5,316 nucleotides of DNA from Elusimicrobiota bacterium. Its GTDB lineage: Bacteria > Elusimicrobiota > Endomicrobiia > CG1-02-37-114 > JAHJSO01. The position numbers were made by a program, and so were the translations under genes. The notes beneath the pieces are model-generated. The model was not told the origin of the DNA, did not search any database, and worked only from the letters and a program-made list of their open reading frames with translations. Shown here piece by piece: positions 1 through 5,316 of the stretch. The stretch is taken from NCBI GenBank assembly GCA_018830385.1, contig JAHJSO010000162.1:1-5316 (forward strand), in the 5' to 3' direction. Position 1 is the first letter of the stretch. Every line of letters begins with the position of its first letter.

Positions 1-371
1 ATTATCAGTGTTTTCGCCCCGGTCGCAATCGCCTTTGATGTAAGAGGGTTTATTTCAATCGCCATGGAGTTTATTGTAAAGTCCCTGCGGCTGAGGTCAT
101 TCAGGAGCGTTTTCCCGCGGATTTGGCTGAAGTCCAGGTGGTAACCGTCGCAGATTAAACGGTATATCCTTTTCTCTTCATGCAGGACGACGAGCGTCAA
201 TTTGAATTTTTTTGAAATCTTTTCGGATACCTGCCGGGCATTTCCCTGCAGGACTATGTCAATGTCGGGGGTGTTTTTTTTAAGCAGCATGTCCCTCGGG
301 TAGCCGCCTACAATCCATGCCTTTATTTTGTGTTTCATCAGGTACCGGAGAATATTTTTTAGTTTTTTCAT
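1..371 (-). CDS. cca: CCA tRNA nucleotidyltransferase / poly(A) polymerase family protein, N-terminal part (gene runs off left edge)
   Basis: The first 123 residues of a class II nucleotidyltransferase are visible, read from ATG at 371-369 with no internal stop. The family adds CCA to tRNA 3' ends, or A tails to RNA, in the cytoplasm. Seen: the nucleotide-binding loop GGYPRD at residues 22-27, metal-binding DID at 36-38, a likely third carboxylate D80 in HLDF with a following IRG, and the family motif RRDFTINSMA at 95-104. All expected catalytic residues of the head domain are present, so the visible part looks functional. The tail domain that separates CCA-adding from A-adding or poly(A) enzymes lies outside the window. 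The start codon overlaps the oppF stop as ATGA and has no clear Shine-Dalgarno sequence, suggesting translational coupling; Met12 is a less likely start. Ile uses ATA in 6 of 14 codons. Family assignment is firm, exact specificity is not. Confidence 0.9.
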   Translation of the reverse strand, partial: MKKLKNILRYLMKHKIKAWIVGGYPRDMLLKKNTPDIDIVLQGNARQVSEKISKKFKLTLVVLHEEKRIYRLICDGYHLDFSQIRGKTLLNDLSRRDFTINSMAIEINPLTSKAIATGAKTLI

Positions 372-1138
372 ATCAGCGCCGACAGAAGTTTTTTGGTGTA
401 CGGGTGCCGGGGATTTTTCAACACATCCTGTGTCCCGCCCTGTTCAACGATACGTCCCCCTTCAAGTATGATTATCCTGTTGCACAGGTCCGCCACCACA
501 TTCAAATCATGCGTGATAAAGAGGTATGAGAGACGGAACTTTTTTTTCAGATCCAAAAAAAGACCTATTATCTGCGACTGGATTGATACGTCCAGGCTTG
601 AAACCGGCTCGTCGGCGATAATCAGTTCGGGTTTTAACGAAAGCGCCCTTGCAATTGCAACCCGCTGTCTCTGTCCGCCCGAGAACTGGTGAGGGTAGTT
701 GTCCATTGAATTTTCACTGAGGCCCACGGTCGCGAGGAGTTTTTGCGTTTCAATGGTTAGTTGTTGACGCGTCCGACGACCGTCCGCCATGCGTATTGTT
801 TCCCCGAGTATCGTTCCAACGGAAAGTTTAGGGTTCAGGGAACTGAACGGGTCCTGGAATATCATGTTCACCTTTTTGGCAAGAGACCTTCTGCCCCACT
901 GCTCAAGCGGCTTGTCGTCAATAAGAATATGCCCGCTATCGGGACTGTAAAGGCCCGCTATCATTTTCCCTATGGTTGTTTTGCCGCCGCCGGATTCACC
1001 CACCAGCCCGACGATTTCATCCTGCCCTATCCTTAAAGACACGTCGTCAACGGCGACAATTCTGGCGGCCGTGGTCCGGAGTATCCCTGACTGGACGGTA
1101 AAGTGTTTGCTTACATTTTTAAGTTCAACAATTGCCAT
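368..1138 (-). CDS. oppF: Peptide/nickel-type ABC transporter ATP-binding protein, OppF-like
   Basis: This is a 256-residue ABC ATPase, one of two cytoplasmic motor subunits of the importer. Seen: Walker A GESGGGKTT (47-55), Q-loop Q95 in FQDPFSSLNP, signature FSGGQRQR (152-159), Walker B LIIADEP (172-178), D-loop SSLD (180-183) and switch histidine H210 in ITHD, so the ATP site is complete. The protein stops just after HPYTKKLL (245-252), the point where classical OppF proteins (about 320 aa) enter their C-terminal extension. The frame is open upstream to 1201, but the start at 1138 is chosen because GGGAG lies 9 nt before it and MAIVELKNVSKHF is a normal family N-terminus, while the 21 extra residues are basic and unlike the family. 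It overlaps oppD by 14 nt and the next gene by ATGA. The substrate is unknown; NikE-like proteins are similarly short. Confidence 0.93.
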   Translation of the reverse strand: MAIVELKNVSKHFTVQSGILRTTAARIVAVDDVSLRIGQDEIVGLVGESGGGKTTIGKMIAGLYSPDSGHILIDDKPLEQWGRRSLAKKVNMIFQDPFSSLNPKLSVGTILGETIRMADGRRTRQQLTIETQKLLATVGLSENSMDNYPHQFSGGQRQRVAIARALSLKPELIIADEPVSSLDVSIQSQIIGLFLDLKKKFRLSYLFITHDLNVVADLCNRIIILEGGRIVEQGGTQDVLKNPRHPYTKKLLSALI

Positions 1139-1910
1139 CGCGGCCGGCTCCCTGCCCCGGGGTTTTCTCACGGAAGACCTGTCCCGTATCCCCGTATTCA
1201 ACGATTTTTCCTGCGGACATTACGGCTACCCTGTCCGTATATTTTTTCACTATATTAAAATTATGGGTTATTAAAATCACCGACATTTTCATTTCCTGCT
1301 TCAACCGGACGAGGAGGTCAAGTATTTCCCTCTGGATGGTCACGTCAAGGGCGGTGGTCGGTTCGTCTGCAATAAGGATTTTCGGGTCAAGCAGTATCGC
1401 CATCGCTATCATTGCCCGCTGTAGCATGCCGCCTGAAAGTTGGTGAGGGTATGTCCTGAATATCCTGTCCGGGTCAGGGAACAGGACGCGTTCAAGCGTT
1501 GCAACGACCTGATTCTCCGGCTCCCTATCCGCGGGGCGGTGGCATTTAATGACCTCCTCCAGCTGATTACCGACGGTAATGACAGGGTTAAAGGATGCAT
1601 ACGGGTCCTGAAAGATTATGCTTATTTTGTTTCCCCGCAAATCCCTGATTTCTTCGTTTCCCATTTTCAATATATCTTCCTGTCCAAAGATTATTCTGCC
1701 TGAGATATCCCCCTCATAGGGGGCTATTAATTTCAGGAGGCCGAGGGCGAGGGTTGATTTACCGCAACCGGATTCCCCCACTACCCCTAATGTTTCGTTT
1801 TCCCGTAATTCAAACGATACGTCCCGGACAGCAGGAATGAGCGTCTTCCCGGATTCGTTCCCGGAAAAATAATTAATGGTCAGTTTTTCTACCCTGAGTA
1901 TCGTGTCCAT
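1125..1910 (-). CDS. oppD: Peptide/nickel-type ABC transporter ATP-binding protein, OppD-like
   Basis: This is a 261-residue ABC ATPase that should pair with the OppF-like protein. Seen: Walker A GESGCGKST (45-53), Q-loop Q101 in FQDPYASFNP, signature LSGGMLQR (158-165; the M is typical of OppD/DppD), Walker B ILIADEP (178-184), D-loop TALD (186-189) and switch H216. The usual ITHD reads ITHN here (N217). After KIVEYGDTGQVFRE, where the family continues into an HPYT motif and about 60-80 more residues, the protein ends in a short Gly/Arg-rich tail, TPGQGAGRDGNC, encoded over the oppF start region. Neither other frame there encodes an HPYT motif. The ATG at 1910 has only a weak ribosome site, and the in-frame codons back to an upstream TAG offer no other start. 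A 69-nt spacer separates it from oppC. Length resembles NikD-type ATPases; the ligand is unknown. Confidence 0.93.
   Translation of the reverse strand: MDTILRVEKLTINYFSGNESGKTLIPAVRDVSFELRENETLGVVGESGCGKSTLALGLLKLIAPYEGDISGRIIFGQEDILKMGNEEIRDLRGNKISIIFQDPYASFNPVITVGNQLEEVIKCHRPADREPENQVVATLERVLFPDPDRIFRTYPHQLSGGMLQRAMIAMAILLDPKILIADEPTTALDVTIQREILDLLVRLKQEMKMSVILITHNFNIVKKYTDRVAVMSAGKIVEYGDTGQVFREKTPGQGAGRDGNC
1148..1152 (-). promoter_or_regulatory. Ribosome binding site for the OppF-like gene
   Basis: GGGAG on the minus strand, 9 nt before the ATG at 1138-1136. It lies inside the 3' end of the oppD-like gene and decides the oppF start in favour of 1138 over the longer open frame that begins at 1201. 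Confidence 0.55.
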
Positions 1911-1979
1911 ATCTGTTTTAAAATAATGCCGGGTGGCCGTTGCCCGCGCCGTCTATTAGATGCACTGCCTGCCGGGTTA
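1911..1979 (-). other. oppC-oppD spacer with a short GC hairpin and a repeat-like 9-mer
   Basis: This 69-nt gap separates the oppC stop from the oppD start. The minus strand carries a 4-bp inverted repeat (CGGG, 9-nt loop, CCCG) followed by ATTATTTT. The T run is interrupted and the stem is short, so I do not call it a terminator. The gap also carries AATAGACGG (plus strand CCGTCTATT, 1949-1957), a 9-mer shared exactly with the binding protein-oppB spacer, and two direct copies of GCCGGGT (1928-1934 and 1971-1977). No clear promoter or small gene is seen. Confidence 0.35.
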
Positions 1980-2807
1980 TTACATCCTCGGGTCAAGTAC
2001 GTCCCTGAGACCCTCTCCGAGAAGGTTGAACGCCAGCACCGTAATAAAAATCGCCAACCCGGGAAAAACGGAGAGCCACCACGCAACGTGGATGTAGTCC
2101 TTCCCTGAGGTGAGTATATTCCCCCATGACGGCGTCGGCGGCTGGACGCCAAGCCCCAGGAAAGACAGCCCCGATTCCACCAGTATGGCATTCCCTACCC
2201 CGAGCGTGGCAGAGACAAGTATCGGCGCTATTACGTTCGGGAGTATGTGGACAAACAGGATTCTCGCCGTCGGCAGCCCGCTTACCTTTGCAGCCTGGAT
2301 GTAGGTCCTCTCCTTCACGGACAACACCTCAGCCCTGACGAGCCGGCACAGTCCGGGCCAGGAGGTTATACCGATTACCACCATTACGTTGTGGATGTTC
2401 GGCTCAAGGAATGCGATAACGATAAGCACGAGGAAGAACGTGGGAAAACACAGAACGATGTCCACAAGCCGCATAATTATCGTATCAACCGTTTTCCCGG
2501 AATAGCCAGATATCAGCCCGAGGGTCGTGCCGATGGTCACCATCAGGAATACCGCGATAAACCCCACTGACATTGATATCCTGGCGCCGTATATCGTCCT
2601 TGACAGCAGATCCCTGCCGAGGTCGTCGGTGCCTAACGGGTGTCTTATTGAAGGGCCGTTAATCCGCTCCGTGAGGTTTTGTTCCGACGGGTTAGCAGGG
2701 CTCAATAAAGGCGACAGGGCCGCAGCCATAAGGAGCAACAGGACTATTGATAGCCCGAAGATTGCGTTTTTATTTTTTCTGAACCGTCCAAAATATATCC
2801 TTAGCAT
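1980..2807 (-). CDS. oppC: Peptide/nickel-type ABC transporter permease, OppC-like
   Basis: This is a 275-residue inner-membrane permease, normal length for OppC/DppC. Seen: a first hydrophobic helix at about 16-36; the OppC N-terminal signature HPLGTDDLGRDLLSR (56-70), which precedes the transport domain; further hydrophobic segments near 78-100, 113-134, 138-152, 188-210 and 243-263; the EAA-type cytoplasmic loop that docks on the ATPases, YIQAAKVSGLP (169-179) through HILPN (187-191); the family hallmark GLSFLGLGVQPPTPSWG (213-229); and the C-terminal motif GEGLRDVLDPRM (264-275). It should form a heterodimeric channel with the OppB-like protein. Only 3 nt (AAA) separate it from the oppB stop and no good Shine-Dalgarno sequence is present, so translation probably relies on coupling to oppB. 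Family assignment is firm; the transported substrate cannot be told from the permease. Confidence 0.95.
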   Translation of the reverse strand: MLRIYFGRFRKNKNAIFGLSIVLLLLMAAALSPLLSPANPSEQNLTERINGPSIRHPLGTDDLGRDLLSRTIYGARISMSVGFIAVFLMVTIGTTLGLISGYSGKTVDTIIMRLVDIVLCFPTFFLVLIVIAFLEPNIHNVMVVIGITSWPGLCRLVRAEVLSVKERTYIQAAKVSGLPTARILFVHILPNVIAPILVSATLGVGNAILVESGLSFLGLGVQPPTPSWGNILTSGKDYIHVAWWLSVFPGLAIFITVLAFNLLGEGLRDVLDPRM

Positions 2808-2810
2808 TTT

Positions 2811-3779
2811 TTATCTGTGTCTTATTCTCGGGTCAAGGTAAGCGTAGGTTATGTCCGCTATAAAATTTCCTGCGAGCGTCAGAAAAGCGGCGATTGTACT
2901 TACGCCCATTATCACGGGGTAATCCCTTGACATAATCGCTTCATACCCTAACCGTCCCATACCGGGCCACGCGAATATCGTTTCAAAAATAAACCCCCCG
3001 CCTATAAGTCCCGGGATAGAGAGCCCCATTACCGTTACAATCGGCAGTAGCGCGTTCCTGAGGGCGTGCTTGATGACCACATCCTTTTCCTTGAGCCCCT
3101 TTGCCCGTGCAGTGCGGATATAGTCCTGCCTTATTACTTCAAGCATGTTCTGTCTGACATATCTTGACATCCCCGCAAGCCCCGTGAATGCGGAGACAAA
3201 TACAGGCAGGACAAGGTGCTTCGCCGTATCAAGGATGGCCGCAATGCCTGATATTTCATCTATACTGACCGACCGTATCCCTGAAATCGGGAGGAGCCGC
3301 AGTTTTATTCCGAATACAATCATAAGTATAAGCGCCAGCCAGAAGGTCGGGACGGAAAAACCTGCAAACACGACCACCCCGGATATTCTGTCAAAAACAG
3401 AGTCCTTCTTTAGCGCCGACAGGACGCCCATCGGTACCGCAACGATAAATATCAGAAAAAGCGAGCACAGGTTTAAAAGGAGTGTTGCAGGCAGTCGCCC
3501 GGCTATTTTCTGCAGGACGGGTGCGTCGTCCTTGAATGACCTTCCGAAATCAAGCCGTGAGAGGCGTTTCAGCCAGTTTACATACTGCACGTACCATGGT
3601 TTGTCAAGCCCGTAGATGGCTATAAACTTCTGCCTGATTTCCGACGATACCTTTGATTGGAATTCGGTTGTGTCCGTAGGTTTGCCGGGTGAGAGGTGCA
3701 TGATAAAAAATGTAATTATGGTTATGCCGAAAATTATCGGGATAAACATCAAAATCCTGCGGTATAGATAGGCAATCAT
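2811..3779 (-). CDS. oppB: Peptide/nickel-type ABC transporter permease, OppB-like
   Basis: This is a 322-residue inner-membrane permease, about the usual length for OppB/DppB. Seen: the N-terminal membrane helix after YLYRRIL (about 10-28); the periplasmic stretch with [15 protein letters not shown] (56-70) and LDFGRSF (76-82) common to the family; hydrophobic segments near 98-121, 133-157, 187-204, 243-264 and 286-309; the EAA-type ATPase-docking loop [11 protein letters not shown] (219-229) through HALRNALLP (238-246); the motif [18 protein letters not shown] (265-282); and the C-terminal YLDPRIRHR. It should pair with the OppC-like protein. The ATG at 3779 is preceded, 10 nt away, by the G-rich GGGGTGGGG, only an approximate Shine-Dalgarno match. 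The 52-nt spacer to the binding-protein gene is nearly all repeat-like sequence. The gene is intact; the ligand is not inferable. Confidence 0.95.
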   Translation of the reverse strand: MIAYLYRRILMFIPIIFGITIITFFIMHLSPGKPTDTTEFQSKVSSEIRQKFIAIYGLDKPWYVQYVNWLKRLSRLDFGRSFKDDAPVLQKIAGRLPATLLLNLCSLFLIFIVAVPMGVLSALKKDSVFDRISGVVVFAGFSVPTFWLALILMIVFGIKLRLLPISGIRSVSIDEISGIAAILDTAKHLVLPVFVSAFTGLAGMSRYVRQNMLEVIRQDYIRTARAKGLKEKDVVIKHALRNALLPIVTVMGLSIPGLIGGGFIFETIFAWPGMGRLGYEAIMSRDYPVIMGVSTIAAFLTLAGNFIADITYAYLDPRIRHR

Positions 3780-3782
3780 ATT

Positions 3783-3811
3783 ATTTTTACCCCACCCCGT
3801 CTATTTGTCAA
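3783..3811 (-). promoter_or_regulatory. Possible sigma70-type promoter in the spacer before oppB
   Basis: The minus strand has TTGACA (3811-3806), an exact consensus -35 word, then a 17-nt spacer and AAAAAT (3788-3783), which matches TATAAT at 4 of 6 positions. A second TTGACA lies 7 nt upstream (3818-3813) but has only GTGGGG at 17 nt. A transcript from here would start almost at the oppB ATG and be nearly leaderless, without the G-rich ribosome site. The TTGACA words are part of the repeat-like element, so the match may be accidental. Confidence 0.2.
3790..3798 (-). promoter_or_regulatory. Probable G-rich ribosome binding region of oppB
   Basis: GGGGTGGGG on the minus strand ends 10 nt before the oppB ATG. 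It is the only purine-rich patch close enough to act as a ribosome site, though it departs from GGAGG at one base. It partly coincides with one flank of the repeat-like element, so that element may have supplied the ribosome site. Confidence 0.4.
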
Positions 3812-3836
3812 ATGTCAAGACCTGACCCCGCCTATT
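3794..3836. repeat. REP-like intergenic repeat element between the binding-protein and oppB genes
   Basis: Two 12-bp direct copies, ACCCCGTCTATT (3794-3805) and ACCCCGCCTATT (3825-3836), differ at one base and flank a structured core. The core has TGTCAA twice (3806-3811 and 3813-3818, one base between), a perfect 11-bp palindrome ATTTG-T-CAAAT (3803-3813) and an inverted repeat GTCA-AGACC-TGAC (3814-3826). The binding protein's TAG stop (3834-3832) sits within the right-hand flank. From memory, the minus-strand core GTCAGGTCTTGACATTTGAC resembles dispersed intergenic repeats associated in several bacterial phyla with Y1 (IS200/RAYT-type) transposases; no search was run. No transposase gene is in the window. 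It could instead be a local regulatory site. Confidence 0.55.
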
Positions 3837-5316
3837 CTTTAAGGTATTTCTGCCGCGTTTGCGGGGCATACCATTTTTCAAAATTCCACCTGATACCTGC
3901 GGCCGCGACCTGTAGAGGCATAAATCTTTTGTGGATTACGGGAAGCGCATTGGGATAATACAGGAAAATATAGGGGACGTCCGAATGGATTATTGAATGA
4001 ATCTTCCGGTATATTTCACGGCGTTTTTCCCTGTCAAAAACAAGGGTTCCTTTTCCCAGCAGCTCGTCAACATCCGGGTTTGAATATGAAACGAAATTGT
4101 ACTGGCTTTCCTTCGTTTGTTCGGAATGCCATATTGAGGACTGGTCAGGGTCTATGCCCGTGCTCCATCCGAGTATAACCGCTTCAAAGTCCCTCTTGTT
4201 AATAAAGTTGTGTATGAAAGTTGACCATTCAATAATGCGGATGTTCATTTTTATGCCTACCTTTTTCAGGTGTTGCTGGATGATTTCCGCGCACAGCGAC
4301 CTCATCTTGTTCCCCTGGTTCGTGCACAGGGTGAATTCAAACCGCTTGCCGTCTTTGTACAGCCAGCCGTCGCCCTTTGAATCCTGCCAGCCGAACCGGG
4401 CAAGTATCTCCCTTGTCTTCTGCGGGTCGTATTCAAAGTCATTCACGTCGGGGTTATATGCCCATGAACTCGGGGCGAAGGGCCCTGTCGCGGGACTGCC
4501 GAGTCCCAGCAGGACGCCGTCAATGATTTTTTGTTTGTCTATTGCATGGGCTATCGCCTTTCTGATTTCCTTATTGCTAAAGAGCGAATTTTTAAGATTA
4601 AACCCCAGGTATGTATAACTAAATGTGGGGTATCTAAATTTGTTATAGTTTAAGAAAAATTCCTTGTAAGCAAGAAACTGGTCCGGCGTCAGCCCCATTG
4701 CATCTATTGACTCATTAAGAAGTTCCATAAACTGCACCGACTGGTCGGGTATTATCCTGTAAATGCAGTGGCTGATGTAAGGCCTCCCGGCAAAGTAATC
4801 GTCATTCGCGGTCAACGAAATACTCTCCGCCGTTTTCCATCTGACAAACCTGTAATAGCCGGTGCCGACGGGATTCCTGTTCGCTGGGTTTGAGTTGAAA
4901 TCCCCTTTTTCAAAGACATGTTTCGGTATAATGCCTACCCCCCACGACTCAAGCGCCGGCGCAAATACCTTTTTATACCTTACCCGTATCCGGTGCGGGG
5001 AGAGCACTTCAAATTTTTTTATCAGGAGGAAGTCCCTGCTGTAAGGCGTTTTAACTTTTGTGTCAACGAGTTTTTCATAGGTGAATTTAACGTCTTCCGC
5101 GGTGAAAGGGATGCCGTCGTGCCAGCGGACGTCTTTTTTCAAGTCAAAAACGATGGTCAGCCCGCCGTCAAGGACTTCCCATTTTTCCGCCAGTTCGGGC
5201 ACAATCTGCAGGTCCCTGTCGTATTTGACGAGACCGTTAAATACCATGGAATTAATGTCCCCGGAAGCGGAATCGCTTGCCAGCAGAGGGTTGAGGTAAC
5301 TTGCATCTCCGATTGA
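3832..5316 (-). CDS. Family 5 extracellular solute-binding protein of a peptide/nickel-type ABC importer (N-terminus beyond right edge)
   Basis: 494 residues of an SBP_bac_5 family protein are visible. In this family the protein is exported and captures the ligand for the permease pair. The frame is open to the window edge: the first 23 visible codons include GDASYLNPLLASDSASGDIN, the normal family opening just before VFNGLVKYD. The Met at 5247-5245 is therefore internal, and the signal peptide and true start lie outside. Seen, in visible numbering: the family signature region at about 53-83 (FDLKKDVRWHDG, PFTAEDVKFTYEKL), AIAHAIDKQKI (254-264), FEYDPQKTREILARFGW (294-310), GWSTGIDPDQSSIWHSEQ (383-400) and NFVSYSNPDVDELL (407-420). 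It ends KYLKE at a TAG inside the repeat-like element, after the usual WNFEKWY ending, so it looks complete at its C-terminus. The ligand is probably a peptide but is not proven. Confidence 0.93.
   Translation of the reverse strand, partial: SIGDASYLNPLLASDSASGDINSMVFNGLVKYDRDLQIVPELAEKWEVLDGGLTIVFDLKKDVRWHDGIPFTAEDVKFTYEKLVDTKVKTPYSRDFLLIKKFEVLSPHRIRVRYKKVFAPALESWGVGIIPKHVFEKGDFNSNPANRNPVGTGYYRFVRWKTAESISLTANDDYFAGRPYISHCIYRIIPDQSVQFMELLNESIDAMGLTPDQFLAYKEFFLNYNKFRYPTFSYTYLGFNLKNSLFSNKEIRKAIAHAIDKQKIIDGVLLGLGSPATGPFAPSSWAYNPDVNDFEYDPQKTREILARFGWQDSKGDGWLYKDGKRFEFTLCTNQGNKMRSLCAEIIQQHLKKVGIKMNIRIIEWSTFIHNFINKRDFEAVILGWSTGIDPDQSSIWHSEQTKESQYNFVSYSNPDVDELLGKGTLVFDREKRREIYRKIHSIIHSDVPYIFLYYPNALPVIHKRFMPLQVAAAGIRWNFEKWYAPQTRQKYLKE

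Noticed and set aside
317..692. Overlapping plus-strand open frames opposite the end of oppF and the nucleotidyltransferase start
   Set aside because: Both opposing minus-strand genes are supported by catalytic motifs; the plus frames are antisense by-products.
1139..1201. Upstream extension of the OppF-like protein to an ATG at 1201 (21 extra residues)
   Set aside because: The extra residues are basic and low in family similarity and overlap oppD by a further 63 nt. The ATG at 1138 has a GGGAG 9 nt before it and gives a standard N-terminus.
1919..1950. Possible intrinsic terminator between oppC and oppD
   Set aside because: The stem is only 4 bp with a 9-nt loop and the T run (ATTATTTT) is interrupted. 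Termination here would separate the permeases from their ATPases.
2808..2810. Possible sequencing gap or frameshift at the 3-nt oppB-oppC junction
   Set aside because: Both proteins have complete family termini (YLDPRIRHR, and an N-terminus leading into the first membrane helix), so the junction is ordinary tight packing.
3145..3615. Plus-strand open frame of 156 codons
   Set aside because: Lies entirely antisense to the well-supported OppB-like gene and has no recognisable domain.
4097..4618. Plus-strand open frame of 173 codons
   Set aside because: Lies antisense to the binding-protein gene, whose motifs are clear; the plus-strand translation shows no family features.
1..5316. CRISPR array, tRNA or rRNA gene, insertion sequence with transposase, toxin-antitoxin or defence genes
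   Set aside because: Nearly the whole window is accounted for by six conventional genes, and the remaining gaps are each under 70 nt with no such features.

Overview
The window holds one tightly packed gene cluster, all on the minus strand. It encodes a peptide/nickel-type (Opp/Dpp/Nik family) ABC importer followed by the start of a tRNA nucleotidyltransferase gene. In transcription order (right to left) it contains: a family 5 extracellular solute-binding protein with its N-terminus beyond the right edge (3832-5316), an OppB-type permease (2811-3779), an OppC-type permease (1980-2807), an OppD-type ATPase (1125-1910), an OppF-type ATPase (368-1138), and the N-terminal 123 residues of a CCA-adding/poly(A) polymerase family enzyme running off the left edge (1-371). 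No stretch over about 70 bases is free of genes. Every plus-strand ORF is antisense to a well-supported gene.

The genes work as one machine. The binding protein captures a ligand outside the cytoplasmic membrane, the two permeases form the channel, and the two ATPases power it. The spacing suggests one transcript: 3 nt between oppB and oppC, a 14-nt overlap between oppD and oppF, and an ATGA overlap between oppF and the nucleotidyltransferase gene. The two looser joints are the binding protein-oppB spacer (52 nt) and the oppC-oppD spacer (69 nt). The ligand cannot be read from the sequence; a short peptide is the default guess and nickel or another small solute is possible.

The least ordinary feature is the binding protein-oppB spacer. 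It is almost entirely a compact repeat-like element with near-identical flanks (ACCCCGTCTATT and ACCCCGCCTATT) around a core with two TTGACA words, a perfect 11-bp palindrome and a GTCA/TGAC inverted repeat. The binding protein's TAG stop lies inside one flank. The core resembles, from memory, dispersed REP-type intergenic repeats. A second oddity is that both ATPases are short (261 and 256 aa) and lack the C-terminal domain of classical OppD/OppF.

The organism is a bacterium with GC content in the high 40s (rough estimate) and frequent ATA (Ile), AGG (Arg) and GGG (Gly) codons. This would suit Nitrospirota, Desulfobacterota or a related uncultured lineage, but that placement is a guess. Apart from the repeat element, the short ATPases and the coupling to a tRNA-maturation gene, this is a conventional transporter operon; I do not see a new biological system here.
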